NCBI GenBank assembly: GCA_016192455.1
Contig: JACPUC010000011.1
Coordinates: 1-64,000, forward strand
DNA length: 64,000 nucleotides
Source: Candidatus Tectimicrobiota bacterium
GTDB lineage: Bacteria; JACPUC01
Reading direction: 5' to 3'
The notes under the pieces were generated by a model, which was not told the DNA's origin, did no database searches, and was given only the letters and a program-made list of their open reading frames with translations. The translations under genes and the position numbers were made by a program. Below, one piece after another: positions 52,441 through 59,988 of this stretch; within the stretch, counting starts at the first letter, position 1; every line of letters starts with the position of its first letter.

Positions 52441-52751
52441 TGGAGTCGCCGGAAGCGCGCGGCAAGCCGGTGATCACCGGCGGCCTCTCCGGCCCCGCCA
52501 TCCGCCCGGTGGCGGTGCGCATGGGGTGGGAGACGGCGCGGGCCGTGCGCATCCCCATCATTGGCATGGGCGGCATCACCACCGCCGAGGACGCCCTCGA
52601 GTTCCTCATCGCCGGCGCCAGCGCCGTCCGCACCGCCAGCTTCCACAACCCCAACGCCCCCCTCGCCGTCCTCGAAGGCATCGGAGCCTACCTGCGCGAG
52701 CAGGGGATGAGCAGCTTGGCGCAACTCGTGGGCAGCCTGAAGATGGGGTAA
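52441..52751 (+). pseudogene. Duplicated 3' end of pyrD joined to a BtuF-like fragment
   Basis: From 52473 to about 52739 the DNA repeats 51985-52260 almost exactly (GGLSGPAIRPVAVRMGWETARAVR, IPIIGMGGITTAEDALEF), apart from a six-base loss and point changes. The preceding 30 bases encode ESPEARGKPVITG, which matches not pyrD but the YPPAARGRPVITG segment of the BtuF-like protein just downstream. The joint is at ATCACCGG, shared by both parents. No start codon or ribosome site suits it and the FMN site is incomplete. Confidence 0.7.
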
Positions 52752-52819
52752 TGACGCGGGGCGACAAGCGTTATGTCTTAAGAGTTCGCAGCACATTTGA
52801 TGCGTTACAAGCTTTATTT

Positions 52820-52930
52820 CATGTGGGGGACCCATGCTCCCCCACACCCCCTATTCCGTAGGGGCGGTTCGCGAACCGCCCCTACCAGCCGGGGTGCGCG
52901 AGGGGGCGCGGCTCCCTCGCACAGTTTCGT
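52820..52930. repeat. Modular palindromic repeat, copy 5
   Basis: Order: GTGGGGGA...TCCCCCAC hairpin (52822-52845), the perfect palindrome gtaggggcgg/ttcgcgaacc/gcccctac (52858-52885), then gggtgcgcgagggggcgcggctccctcgca. This is copy 3 at 29.1 kb in the opposite orientation. Confidence 0.8.
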
Positions 52931-52989
52931 CAACGAACTTAAAAGAGATGACACTCAACCCCTCAGCATACCCCCTTCGGGAGACCCCC

Positions 52990-53913
52990 ATGACCATCTG
53001 CTCGCTCCTTCCCAGCAGCACGGAGATTCTCTTCGCGCTTGGGCTGGGGGATGACGTGGTGGCGGTGACGCATGAGTGCGACTATCCGCCGGCGGCGCGC
53101 GGCAGGCCGGTGATCACCGGAAGCGTGCTGGACCGCAAGGACCTGCCGGGGGCGGAGATCGACGCGCGCAGCCGCGAGCAGCTCCACGGCGCCGGCAGCA
53201 TCTACCACCTCGACACGGCGCTGCTGCATCGGTTGGCGCCGGACCTCATCATCACCCAGGCGCTTTGCGAGGTCTGCGCCGTGGCTTATCCCCTGGTGGA
53301 GGAGGCGGCGCTCGGGCTGGAACGGCCGGCGCGGGTCCTTGCCCTGGAGCCGACGACGCTGGACGAGGTGTGGCGCAGCATCGAGGAGGTGGGCGAGGCG
53401 ACGGGGCGGCTGGCGGCGGCGCGCGCCTGCGCCGAGCTGTTGCGGCGGCGTGTCGCCAGGGTGGCCGAACGCGCCGCGAGCGCCCCCTCGCGCCCCCGCG
53501 TCCTCTGCCTGGAGTGGATCGACCCGCCGTTCGGCCCCGGCCAGTGGCTGCCGGAGATGGTGGAACTGGCGGGTGGCAGCGGCGGCCTGGGTGAGGTGGG
53601 CAAACCCTCGCGGCGGCTCGCCTGGGCCGAGGTGGAGGTGTTTCGGCCGGACGTCATCGTCATCATGCCGTGCGGCTTCGGGCTGGAACGCGGGCGCCAG
53701 GAGCTGGCGAGGGCGTCGCTGCCGGAGTTCTGGCCCGCTCTCCCCGCGGTGCGCCAGGGGCGGCTGCACGTGGTGGACGGCAACGCCTACTTCAACCGGC
53801 CCGGCCCCCGCCTGGCGGAGAGCCTCGAGCTGCTCGCCCACCTCATCCATCCCGAGCTGTTTGCGGCGCCCACGGCGGCGCCGGAGGACGAGTACGTCAC
53901 CATCACCCCATAG
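52990..53913 (+). CDS. BtuF-like cobalamin/iron-chelate binding protein without signal peptide
   Basis: The protein has 307 residues from ATG at 52990, with GGGAG upstream; the longer frame is repeat DNA. It has the TroA/BtuF fold: TICSLLPSSTEILFALGLGDDVVAVTHECDYPP, then LHRLAPDLIITQALCEVCAV, then DPPFGPGQWLPEMVELAGGSGGL and RPDVIVIMPCGFGLERG. The lack of a signal sequence suggests a cytoplasmic role, as in BtuF-like proteins annotated as cobalamin-binding protein. No BtuCD genes are next to it. Confidence 0.83.
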   Translation: MTICSLLPSSTEILFALGLGDDVVAVTHECDYPPAARGRPVITGSVLDRKDLPGAEIDARSREQLHGAGSIYHLDTALLHRLAPDLIITQALCEVCAVAYPLVEEAALGLERPARVLALEPTTLDEVWRSIEEVGEATGRLAAARACAELLRRRVARVAERAASAPSRPRVLCLEWIDPPFGPGQWLPEMVELAGGSGGLGEVGKPSRRLAWAEVEVFRPDVIVIMPCGFGLERGRQELARASLPEFWPALPAVRQGRLHVVDGNAYFNRPGPRLAESLELLAHLIHPELFAAPTAAPEDEYVTITP

Positions 53914-54745
53914 TCGAGCGTCCCGCAAGTTCGCCCCCCGCGTCCATGGGCGGCCAGCATGGAGGCGGGCCGTCACGCAGGCGCGCGCAGGTGCTCATTA
54001 TCGCGGGGATGGCCTATCCCCCTCTGCCGCTTACCTGTCCGTCGCGGCGGCCGCGGGCAAGGGCGACCATGCCGCCCGCGCGGAAGAAGACGCCGGGAGC
54101 GCTGCGGCGGTGACGATCCCTGGCCGTCCGTCCTCGGCTGCAAGGGGCTTCAAGGAGCGTGAAGACCCTTCCTCTGAAGGATGAAAGCGCTTGATTTTCT
54201 TGCAAATGGGACAAAATGGCCCTGTGGAATAAAAGGGACAAATCGTTCCCTCTACGAGACAGAGTTGCTGCGTGAATGGACGGCAATCCTTGGAGTTTGC
54301 GGCCCTCCGCGACCGGTTTCCAGGTGGTGGTTGTAGCAGAGGGGAGTGTATCTTCTTTGTCCGCCACCCCGCGACGAGGCAGGGAGTCCCCGCAACTGCA
54401 ATCAGTCGGCGGGTGTCGATTGGGCGGCTCGGCCCGCCGCTCGTTCTGGAAAGGGGCGAACGCCATCCACACTGCCGCTGCTAGGGAGAGGCGGCATACA
54501 TTTTGCCTGATTGCAATCGGGATGCGTCGCCACGGACGTTGGTTGGTCGCAGAGGGTGCTTCGCGTCGTGGGCGGAGCGGGAAGGGGGTAGTCTGCCTCG
54601 TGTCTGTCTCGCGGTCTCAGGTAACGCGGCAAGGAGGTGCGCGCCTGCCGCGGCGAGACGGAGCACGAGACGACCGGTGTTGACGAGGCGCGGGGCGCGA
54701 CGCTTGCCTTTAGCTAGGGGGGGAGCCTGGTGCGAGGGAGGCTTG
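53914..54745. other. Long intergenic region upstream of the FNR-like gene
   Basis: About 830 bases. Most ORFs here are Arg/Pro-rich shadows. Near 54180-54250 the composition drops in GC and two related words occur: gggacaaaatggccc (54208-54222) and gggacaaatcgttccc (54235-54250), the second an imperfect palindrome. They may be operator sites, but their regulator is not known. No gene is supported. Confidence 0.4.
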
Positions 54746-55441
54746 ATGTATTTGAAGTGTACCTCGTGTCGCATCCTCCACCACTGTCTGTGGGATTCGC
54801 TCAGCCGCACACTCCTCGAGGGCCTGCTTGAGCACAGCCTTGTCTCGACCTACGAGCCGAAGGAGTTCATCTTCCACGAGCGCGACGAGGCCTACGGGCT
54901 TTATGTCCTCTGTCAGGGCCTTGTGAAGCTCATCAAGTCAGCGCAGAACAACAAGCAGATGATCGTTGCGCTCGTCCATCCGGGGCAGCTCCTGGGGGTG
55001 ACGTTCGCCCTCAACGGCGGGCTTTTCCCGATGAGCGCCCAGGCGGTCGATCTCTCCACGGTGCTCTTCCTGCACCGGAAACACTTTGACGATCTCCTGC
55101 AGCGCGATCCGTCGCTCTCCCTTCTCCTGCTCTCTTACTCCAACGAGCAGCTTGGGCAGACCCTCAACACCCTGATCGATCTCGTGGCGCTGAATGTGGA
55201 GCAGCGCCTGGCCGGCGCCCTGCTGCAGTTCGCCGAGAGCGCGGCGAACCACACCAACAGCGGCCTCGTCTGCCGCTTGCCGCTGCGGCGCGCCGAGCTG
55301 GCCGACTACATCGGCACGACGCCCGAGACCACCATGCGGGTGCTCGGCAAGCTGAAGCGAGAGAATGTCATCAAGATCGAGCGGCGGATGATCACCTTCC
55401 TCGACATACAGCGCCTGCGGGAGCTGGCTCATTCCGCCTGA
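54746..55441 (+). CDS. CRP/FNR family transcriptional regulator with N-terminal cysteine cluster
   Basis: The protein has 231 residues from ATG at 54746, after GGGAGG. The first 14 residues, MYLKCTSCRILHHC, hold C5, C8 and C14 with the spacing C-x2-C-x5-C of the FNR iron-sulfur site. A cyclic-nucleotide-binding-type beta barrel follows (EPKEFIFHERDEAYGLYVLCQGLVKLIK) with C56 as the only candidate fourth ligand in the first half, then the dimer helix and the winged helix RRAELADYIGTTPETTMRVLGKLKRENVI. It is probably an oxygen- or redox-responsive DNA-binding activator. The usual fourth cysteine position of E. coli FNR is empty, so cluster type is open. Confidence 0.85.
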   Translation: MYLKCTSCRILHHCLWDSLSRTLLEGLLEHSLVSTYEPKEFIFHERDEAYGLYVLCQGLVKLIKSAQNNKQMIVALVHPGQLLGVTFALNGGLFPMSAQAVDLSTVLFLHRKHFDDLLQRDPSLSLLLLSYSNEQLGQTLNTLIDLVALNVEQRLAGALLQFAESAANHTNSGLVCRLPLRRAELADYIGTTPETTMRVLGKLKRENVIKIERRMITFLDIQRLRELAHSA

Positions 55442-56057
55442 CGCCGCCGCCGCCCTCCCGGCATGGCTGCCAAGTTCCGGTGCAACAAGCTTCCGGGCCG
55501 CACCCACGCGCCGCGCGCCGCGCCGACTGACCTGCCGGGAACTTTCCGAGAGCATTCTTCATCTCCTGCTCCTCTGGCGGCGCGAGGGCGCCTCGGTCGC
55601 GTGGGGTGCGTTGTTTCTGGAGGCGGGCGATCAAGGTCTCCCCAGATGAAGCCTGCCGCGGCTCAGCTACCCTCCCGCCGTGAGTCCGCCCTCCTCCATT
55701 CCCCTCCTGCCCATGCCGCAGTCGTGCGCCAGAGGCTGGCGCCTCGCCCCCTGCGCGTCTCCCGCAAGGACAGGCGCCCCCCTCCCTTCTCCACCGTGGC
55801 ATCTGCCGCTATACTTGGAAGCCGGGATTGGCTCATTGGTGCTGGAAGGCCAGCATTTCCAAGCTGGCGAAACGGCTGGCGGCGGGACGAGCCGGCGGCA
55901 GAGGAGCCGCGCCGCGCCGCCAAGGTGCGCTACCAACGCCGGGATACTGAGCGGCGCAGGGAAAGGGGCGATCGTGAGCTTCGGCGAGCGAGGCGCGGCG
56001 CCAGGCGAGGGGGCAATCCCACGCCCGGCGTCCGGCGCGAACCGGGACAAGGGGCGG
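55442..56057. other. Intergenic region, nothing recognised
   Basis: About 615 bases between the regulator and the acyl-CoA dehydrogenase. The ORFs crossing it in several frames are Arg/Pro/Ser-rich with no ribosome site. The reading frame of the dehydrogenase stays open upstream, so a slightly earlier start (GTG at 55974, after AAAGGGG) remains possible. Confidence 0.4.
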
Positions 56058-57200
56058 ATGTTCGCGCTGCTGCGGCAGGTGTTGCGGCGGCAAGTGGCGC
56101 CGCGCAGCGCGGAGATCGACCGGCTGGGGGAATTCCCGAGCGACCTGCGCAGGAGCTTCGCCGAGCTGGGCCTCTTTGCGTTGCTCGCGCCGCTCGAGCT
56201 GGGCGGCATGGGGGCCAGCCTGACGGAGTACTGCCAGGTCATCGAAACGATCTCCACCGTCGACGCTTCCCTGGGGCTCCTGGTGCAGAGTCACGGGACG
56301 GCGCTCAAAGCGCTGCTCCTCGGCAGCAGCGACGAGCAGCGCCCGTCCCTCTGCCGGCGCATCCTGGACGACGGGCTGTTGCTCGGCATTTGCGCCACCG
56401 AGCCGCATGCCGGCTCCGATTTCAACGCCATCAGCAGCCGCGCCGACCGCTGTGCCGGCGGCTATCGCCTGAACGGGCGCAAGCGTTTCGTCACCAACGG
56501 CGGCGTCGCCGATGCGTACGTCATCTTCGCCCGCACCGCCGAGCCCCGGCAGAGCAGTGGCAGTCATCGCGGCATCACCGCCTTCTGTGTGGAGGCTGGA
56601 ACCGCCGGGCTGAGCGTGGGGAAACCTGAGGAGAAGATGGGGATGCGGGGCTCCGCCACGAGCGACATCATCGTGGAGAACCTGGTGGCGCCCGATCACT
56701 GCCGCCTCGGGCAGGAGGGAGACGGCTTTCTGACCTTCATGCGCACCCTGGAGACCTCGCGCCCCGCCATTGCCGCGCAGTCGGTCGGCGTGGCGCAGGG
56801 CGCGTTGAACGCCGCCCTCGCGTATGCCGCGGAGCCCCGAAACGGCGGGTCGCCGCGGGGGGAGCAGCAGGCCGTCCAGTTTCTGCTGGCCGACATGGCA
56901 ACCCAGGTGGAGGTGGCCCGCGCCTTCCTCTACCAGACGACGCGGCGCCTCGACGCCGGCGAGTCGGACCGCGCCGCCTCGGCCATGGCGAAGCTCTTCG
57001 CCAGCGATGTGGCGGCCCGCGTCACCGCCGACGCCGTGCAGGTCTTCGGTGTTGCCGGCACCTCGGCGGAGCACCCCGTGGAGCGCATGCTGCGCGACGC
57101 CAAGGTGCTGCAAATCTACGAGGGCACGAACCAGATCCAGCGGCTCGTGATCGCCCGGCAGTTGCTCGAGCAGCAACGCGCCCAGGCGGGCGCGGAGTGA
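56058..57200 (+). CDS. Acyl-CoA dehydrogenase
   Basis: From ATG at 56058 (MFALLRQVLRRQVAPRSAEID) the protein has 380 residues, the usual family length, with AAGGGG just upstream. It has all parts of the ACAD fold: LGLFALLAPLELGGMGAS, the FAD/substrate segment GICATEPHAGSDFNAISSRA, GMRGSATSDIIVENLVAP, and the C-terminal helices with ASAMAKLFASDVAARVTADAVQVFG and the catalytic-base region QIYEGTNQIQRLVIAR. It oxidises an acyl-CoA to the 2-enoyl-CoA, passing electrons to ETF. Chain length is not predictable. Confidence 0.92.
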   Translation: MFALLRQVLRRQVAPRSAEIDRLGEFPSDLRRSFAELGLFALLAPLELGGMGASLTEYCQVIETISTVDASLGLLVQSHGTALKALLLGSSDEQRPSLCRRILDDGLLLGICATEPHAGSDFNAISSRADRCAGGYRLNGRKRFVTNGGVADAYVIFARTAEPRQSSGSHRGITAFCVEAGTAGLSVGKPEEKMGMRGSATSDIIVENLVAPDHCRLGQEGDGFLTFMRTLETSRPAIAAQSVGVAQGALNAALAYAAEPRNGGSPRGEQQAVQFLLADMATQVEVARAFLYQTTRRLDAGESDRAASAMAKLFASDVAARVTADAVQVFGVAGTSAEHPVERMLRDAKVLQIYEGTNQIQRLVIARQLLEQQRAQAGAE

Positions 57201-57204
57201 GCGC

Positions 57205-57512
57205 AGGGGAGGGGCTTGCCCCGCCCAATGCCCGCAGCGGGATCAGGCGCGCGCGGAGCAAGGTGGCAGGAGCGGTTCGCGAAGGGATCGATGATCCCAA
57301 CCGCCCCTACGCCTGACCCCACACGTACGCGCAGGATCTAGCCTCGTAGGGGCAGGGCTTGCCCTGCCCGCCCGCACCTGACCTCATGCGCGCGGGATCG
57401 AGCCGGCGGGGGAAGGGCGGGACAAGATCATTGATCCTCGCCCGCCCCACCTCACCCCACGCACGCGGGATCGGGCCGGATGGGAAGGGCGGGGCAAGCC
57501 CCGCCCCTCCGG
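57205..57512. repeat. Tandem array of GC-rich hairpin units
   Basis: About four imperfect units of roughly 80-100 bases, each containing a cgcgggatc-type word and a hairpin of the form AGGGCGGGGCAAGCCCCGCCC (or variants such as ggcagggcttgccctgcc). The first unit also includes a CGGTTCGCGAA palindrome that is broken by gggatcgatgatccc (57271-57310). No gene is present. Confidence 0.75.
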
Positions 57513-57583
57513 GATGCTCCGTGCGCCTCCGTCGTGCCCATCGCCGCCGCGCCGCCCTGTCCCCTCCTGAAGGAAGCACGCCG

Positions 57584-58075
57584 ATGAAGAAGCTGACGGT
57601 TCTCCTCTTTGTGGCGCCGGCGATCTTCGCCGCCTCGCTGGTGATCTACACCTTCGCCATTCGAGAGCCGCCGCCGGAGCCGGTGAGGACCACCGTCGGC
57701 CAGGTGCAGGCGGAGTTTGTGCGCGCCGTCGAAGGGGATGTCATCGAGGTGCGCATCACCGACTACGTCCGCCTCATCGGCGTGCGGGCTCCCAAGGGAG
57801 AGAAAGGGCGCGCCGACGCGGCCCGCCGGTTCGTCGAGGAGACCCTGCGGGGGCGCACCCTGGTGCTGCGCAGTGACCACCTCAGCCCCGCCAGGGACCA
57901 ATACCGCCTGCTGCTGGCGTACCTCGAGGCGCCGGCGGCGGACAACCGCCCCGCCCTGGACCTCAACGCCGAGCTCCTGCGCCGCGGCCTGGGCGAGGTG
58001 GACGCGGACTACGAGTTCACCCGGCGCGACGAGTTCCAGCGCCTGCGCGAGAAGGCCGTGCCGGCGTCGCGGTAG
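57584..58075 (+). CDS. Staphylococcal-nuclease-like (SNase) fold protein, catalytic residues degenerate
   Basis: The protein has 163 residues from ATG at 57584, after AAGGAAG. Residues 5-25 are a membrane anchor or signal (VLLFVAPAIFAASLVIYTFAI). The rest follows the SNase OB-fold: EGDVIEVRITDYVRLIGVRAPKGEKG, then LRGRTLVLRSDHLSPARDQYRLLLAYL, then LNAELLRRGLGEVDADYEF. Of the three catalytic residues of the nuclease family, only the Arg of the YVRLIG strand is present. The Glu position reads Lys (APKGE) and the second Arg in D-x-Y-G-R is displaced (DQYRLLL). It may be a nucleic-acid- or ligand-binding relative, not a nuclease. Confidence 0.72.
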   Translation: MKKLTVLLFVAPAIFAASLVIYTFAIREPPPEPVRTTVGQVQAEFVRAVEGDVIEVRITDYVRLIGVRAPKGEKGRADAARRFVEETLRGRTLVLRSDHLSPARDQYRLLLAYLEAPAADNRPALDLNAELLRRGLGEVDADYEFTRRDEFQRLREKAVPASR

Positions 58076-58281
58076 CGCCGTATCCTGGAACATCCCCTGC
58101 AGTCCGTTGGTTTCTGCCTCTGGCGGAGCGGGCTTGGCGCGGGGGCCGGTCGAGATCGGCGCCGAACCATGGATGCCGCGCCGCCGGGACGAACGCCGGA
58201 GCAGCGCAAGGATCAGGGTCGCATCACCTCGGTTGGCAGGCGCGACCAGTTGCGCCCCGCGCCGTCGCCCCGCCAAGCTCG

Positions 58282-58310
58282 TTGACAAGAACCTGCGCTT
58301 TGTCTAGGGT
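58282..58310 (+). promoter_or_regulatory. Sigma70-type promoter of livK
   Basis: A perfect -35 box TTGACA is followed after 17 bases by TAGGGT, four of six matches to the -10 consensus. It lies 113 bases before the livK start, in a 347-base gap that otherwise contains no gene. It is the clearest promoter in the window. Confidence 0.6.
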
Positions 58311-58422
58311 AGGATGCCAGGGGGTACTACCCAGGGCGCTCCGGCATGGCCGCCAGGAGGCGGGTCGCGCGGTGATCGCAGCCGGCGGAGGGGTCGGTCG
58401 TTCCAACGCTCAGGAGGGTGAC

Positions 58423-59646
58423 ATGAAGCGTCATCGCGGCAGTCGTGGCTGGTGGGTCATGGCGCTGGCTCTCACGCTGGGTGTCGCCGGGATGCCGCCG
58501 GGAAGCGCGGCGGCGGCGGCGGAGCCGCTGAAGATCGGCCTTGCCCTGCCGCTCTCCGGCACCTTCGCCGATTCCGGCGGGCGCATGCGCAACGGCTTCG
58601 AGCTGGCGCGCGAGGAGATCAACGCCGCGGGCGGCATGGCGGGACGTCCCATCGAGTACGTCATCCGCGACACCGAAGGCAAGGTGAATGTAGCCGCCGC
58701 CGAGCTGCGCAAGATGGTGCTGGCCGACAAGGTCGGCGTCGTCATGGGATTCCAGAACAGCGGCGTGGTCTTGGGGAACGTCGATTACCTGATGGACCAA
58801 AAGGTGCTGACGATCGTCACCACGGCCGCATCCCCGGCGATCACCGCCAAGGTGCGGGAGAACAAAGCGAAGTACCTGTATCTCTTCCGCGTCGGCATGA
58901 ATGCGCATCAGGCCGCCAACCTCGTCAAGCCGGCGCTCAGCGGCGCCTTCTTCCCGGTGAAGCGGGTGTACTTCGTGGCCGAGGATACCGAATGGGGTCA
59001 TTCCCTGGTGGAAGGGATCATGAAGTTGGGGGTGATCAGCCAGCAGCAGGCGGCGGGCTCCAGCTTCGTGAGCATGCAGCAGAAAGATTTCACCGCAGTC
59101 ATCGAGGACATCAAAGCGAAAGACCCTGACCTGGTGGTGACCGCTCAGGTCGGCGGCGATTCCGTCCCCTTTGCGACGCAGTTCTACGACGCCAAGCTGC
59201 GCATGCCGCTGCAAGCTATCGCCGGCATCCTCACCCGCACCCCGATCGCGCAGAAGATGTCGCCGAAGTCCGACTTCATCATGTATGGTCAGGCGACGGC
59301 GGACATCCCGATCACGCCGAAGACCAAACCATGGTACAAGAAATACCAAGAGAAATTCGGCTCGCCGCCTGACGCCTACGTGGACGTGCGCAGCTACGAT
59401 GCCGTCTACATGTTGAAGCAGGCGGTGGACAGCGTGGGAGGGTTCGACCGGGCGAAGGTGGCGGCGGCGCTGGAGAAGGTTCGCTGGGAGGGCGCCGGCG
59501 GCGCCTATTACTTCGACGACTCCCACCAGGTCAACTGGCCGGCCACCGTCGTCATGCAGCACCAGAACAAGGGCCTGTCGCGGGTCATCATCTGGCCGAA
59601 AGAGCACGCCACCGGCCAGCTCCAGCGCGCCGCCTGGTGGAAGTAG
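58423..59646 (+). CDS. livK: Branched-chain amino acid-type ABC transporter substrate-binding protein LivK
   Basis: The protein has 407 residues from ATG at 58423, after CAGGAGG. Residues 1-30 are a signal peptide (WWVMALALTLGVAGMPPGSAAAAA). The Peripla_BP_6 fold begins EPLKIGLALPLSGTFADSGGRMRNGFELAREEINAAGG and continues through VGVVMGFQNSGVVLGNVDYLMDQKVLTI and RVYFVAEDTEWGHSLVEGI. It brings a branched-chain amino acid, amide or aromatic acid to the permeases. Its partners livH and livM now start 3 kb downstream, because a restriction-modification island lies between. Confidence 0.92.
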   Translation: MKRHRGSRGWWVMALALTLGVAGMPPGSAAAAAEPLKIGLALPLSGTFADSGGRMRNGFELAREEINAAGGMAGRPIEYVIRDTEGKVNVAAAELRKMVLADKVGVVMGFQNSGVVLGNVDYLMDQKVLTIVTTAASPAITAKVRENKAKYLYLFRVGMNAHQAANLVKPALSGAFFPVKRVYFVAEDTEWGHSLVEGIMKLGVISQQQAAGSSFVSMQQKDFTAVIEDIKAKDPDLVVTAQVGGDSVPFATQFYDAKLRMPLQAIAGILTRTPIAQKMSPKSDFIMYGQATADIPITPKTKPWYKKYQEKFGSPPDAYVDVRSYDAVYMLKQAVDSVGGFDRAKVAAALEKVRWEGAGGAYYFDDSHQVNWPATVVMQHQNKGLSRVIIWPKEHATGQLQRAAWWK

Positions 59647-59988
59647 CGGCGCGCGTCGGCGGTTCCGGACGTCAAGGGTTCTTCCATGGGAAACTCAAGG
59701 GATGACACTAGAGGGCGGCTCAGATAGCCAAGAAAGAAGGAACTACTTGTAAGAAAGGGCCAAGGTCCGGACGTTCGGCAGCCTGGGCCGAAGACGTTAC
59801 GTTTCGAATCGCGGAGGAAAAGTTAACAGCGTAATGAAAACGTTGAATTCTACATAAGATTTCTGGCAATATTTCTTGGCCAGCTTGTGGGGGTGCCTAT
59901 AAAGTCAGTATACCAGATGCGATGAAAAGACCAGCTTTCAAGTTGTAAAACGCACGACTGCCCGAAACTAGTTTTTCAGCAGCCTGCT
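59647..59988. other. AT-rich left flank of the restriction-modification island, no gene
   Basis: About 340 bases. The first 50 still look like the genome; from about 59700 the composition becomes AT-rich (for example gaattctacataagatttc near 59845). TATAAAG near 59897 could be a -10 box. No direct repeat or att site was found by eye. Confidence 0.45.

Noticed and set aside
57205-57512. CRISPR array
   Set aside because: The repeated units are long, imperfect and each a hairpin, with no unique spacers of constant length and no cas genes.
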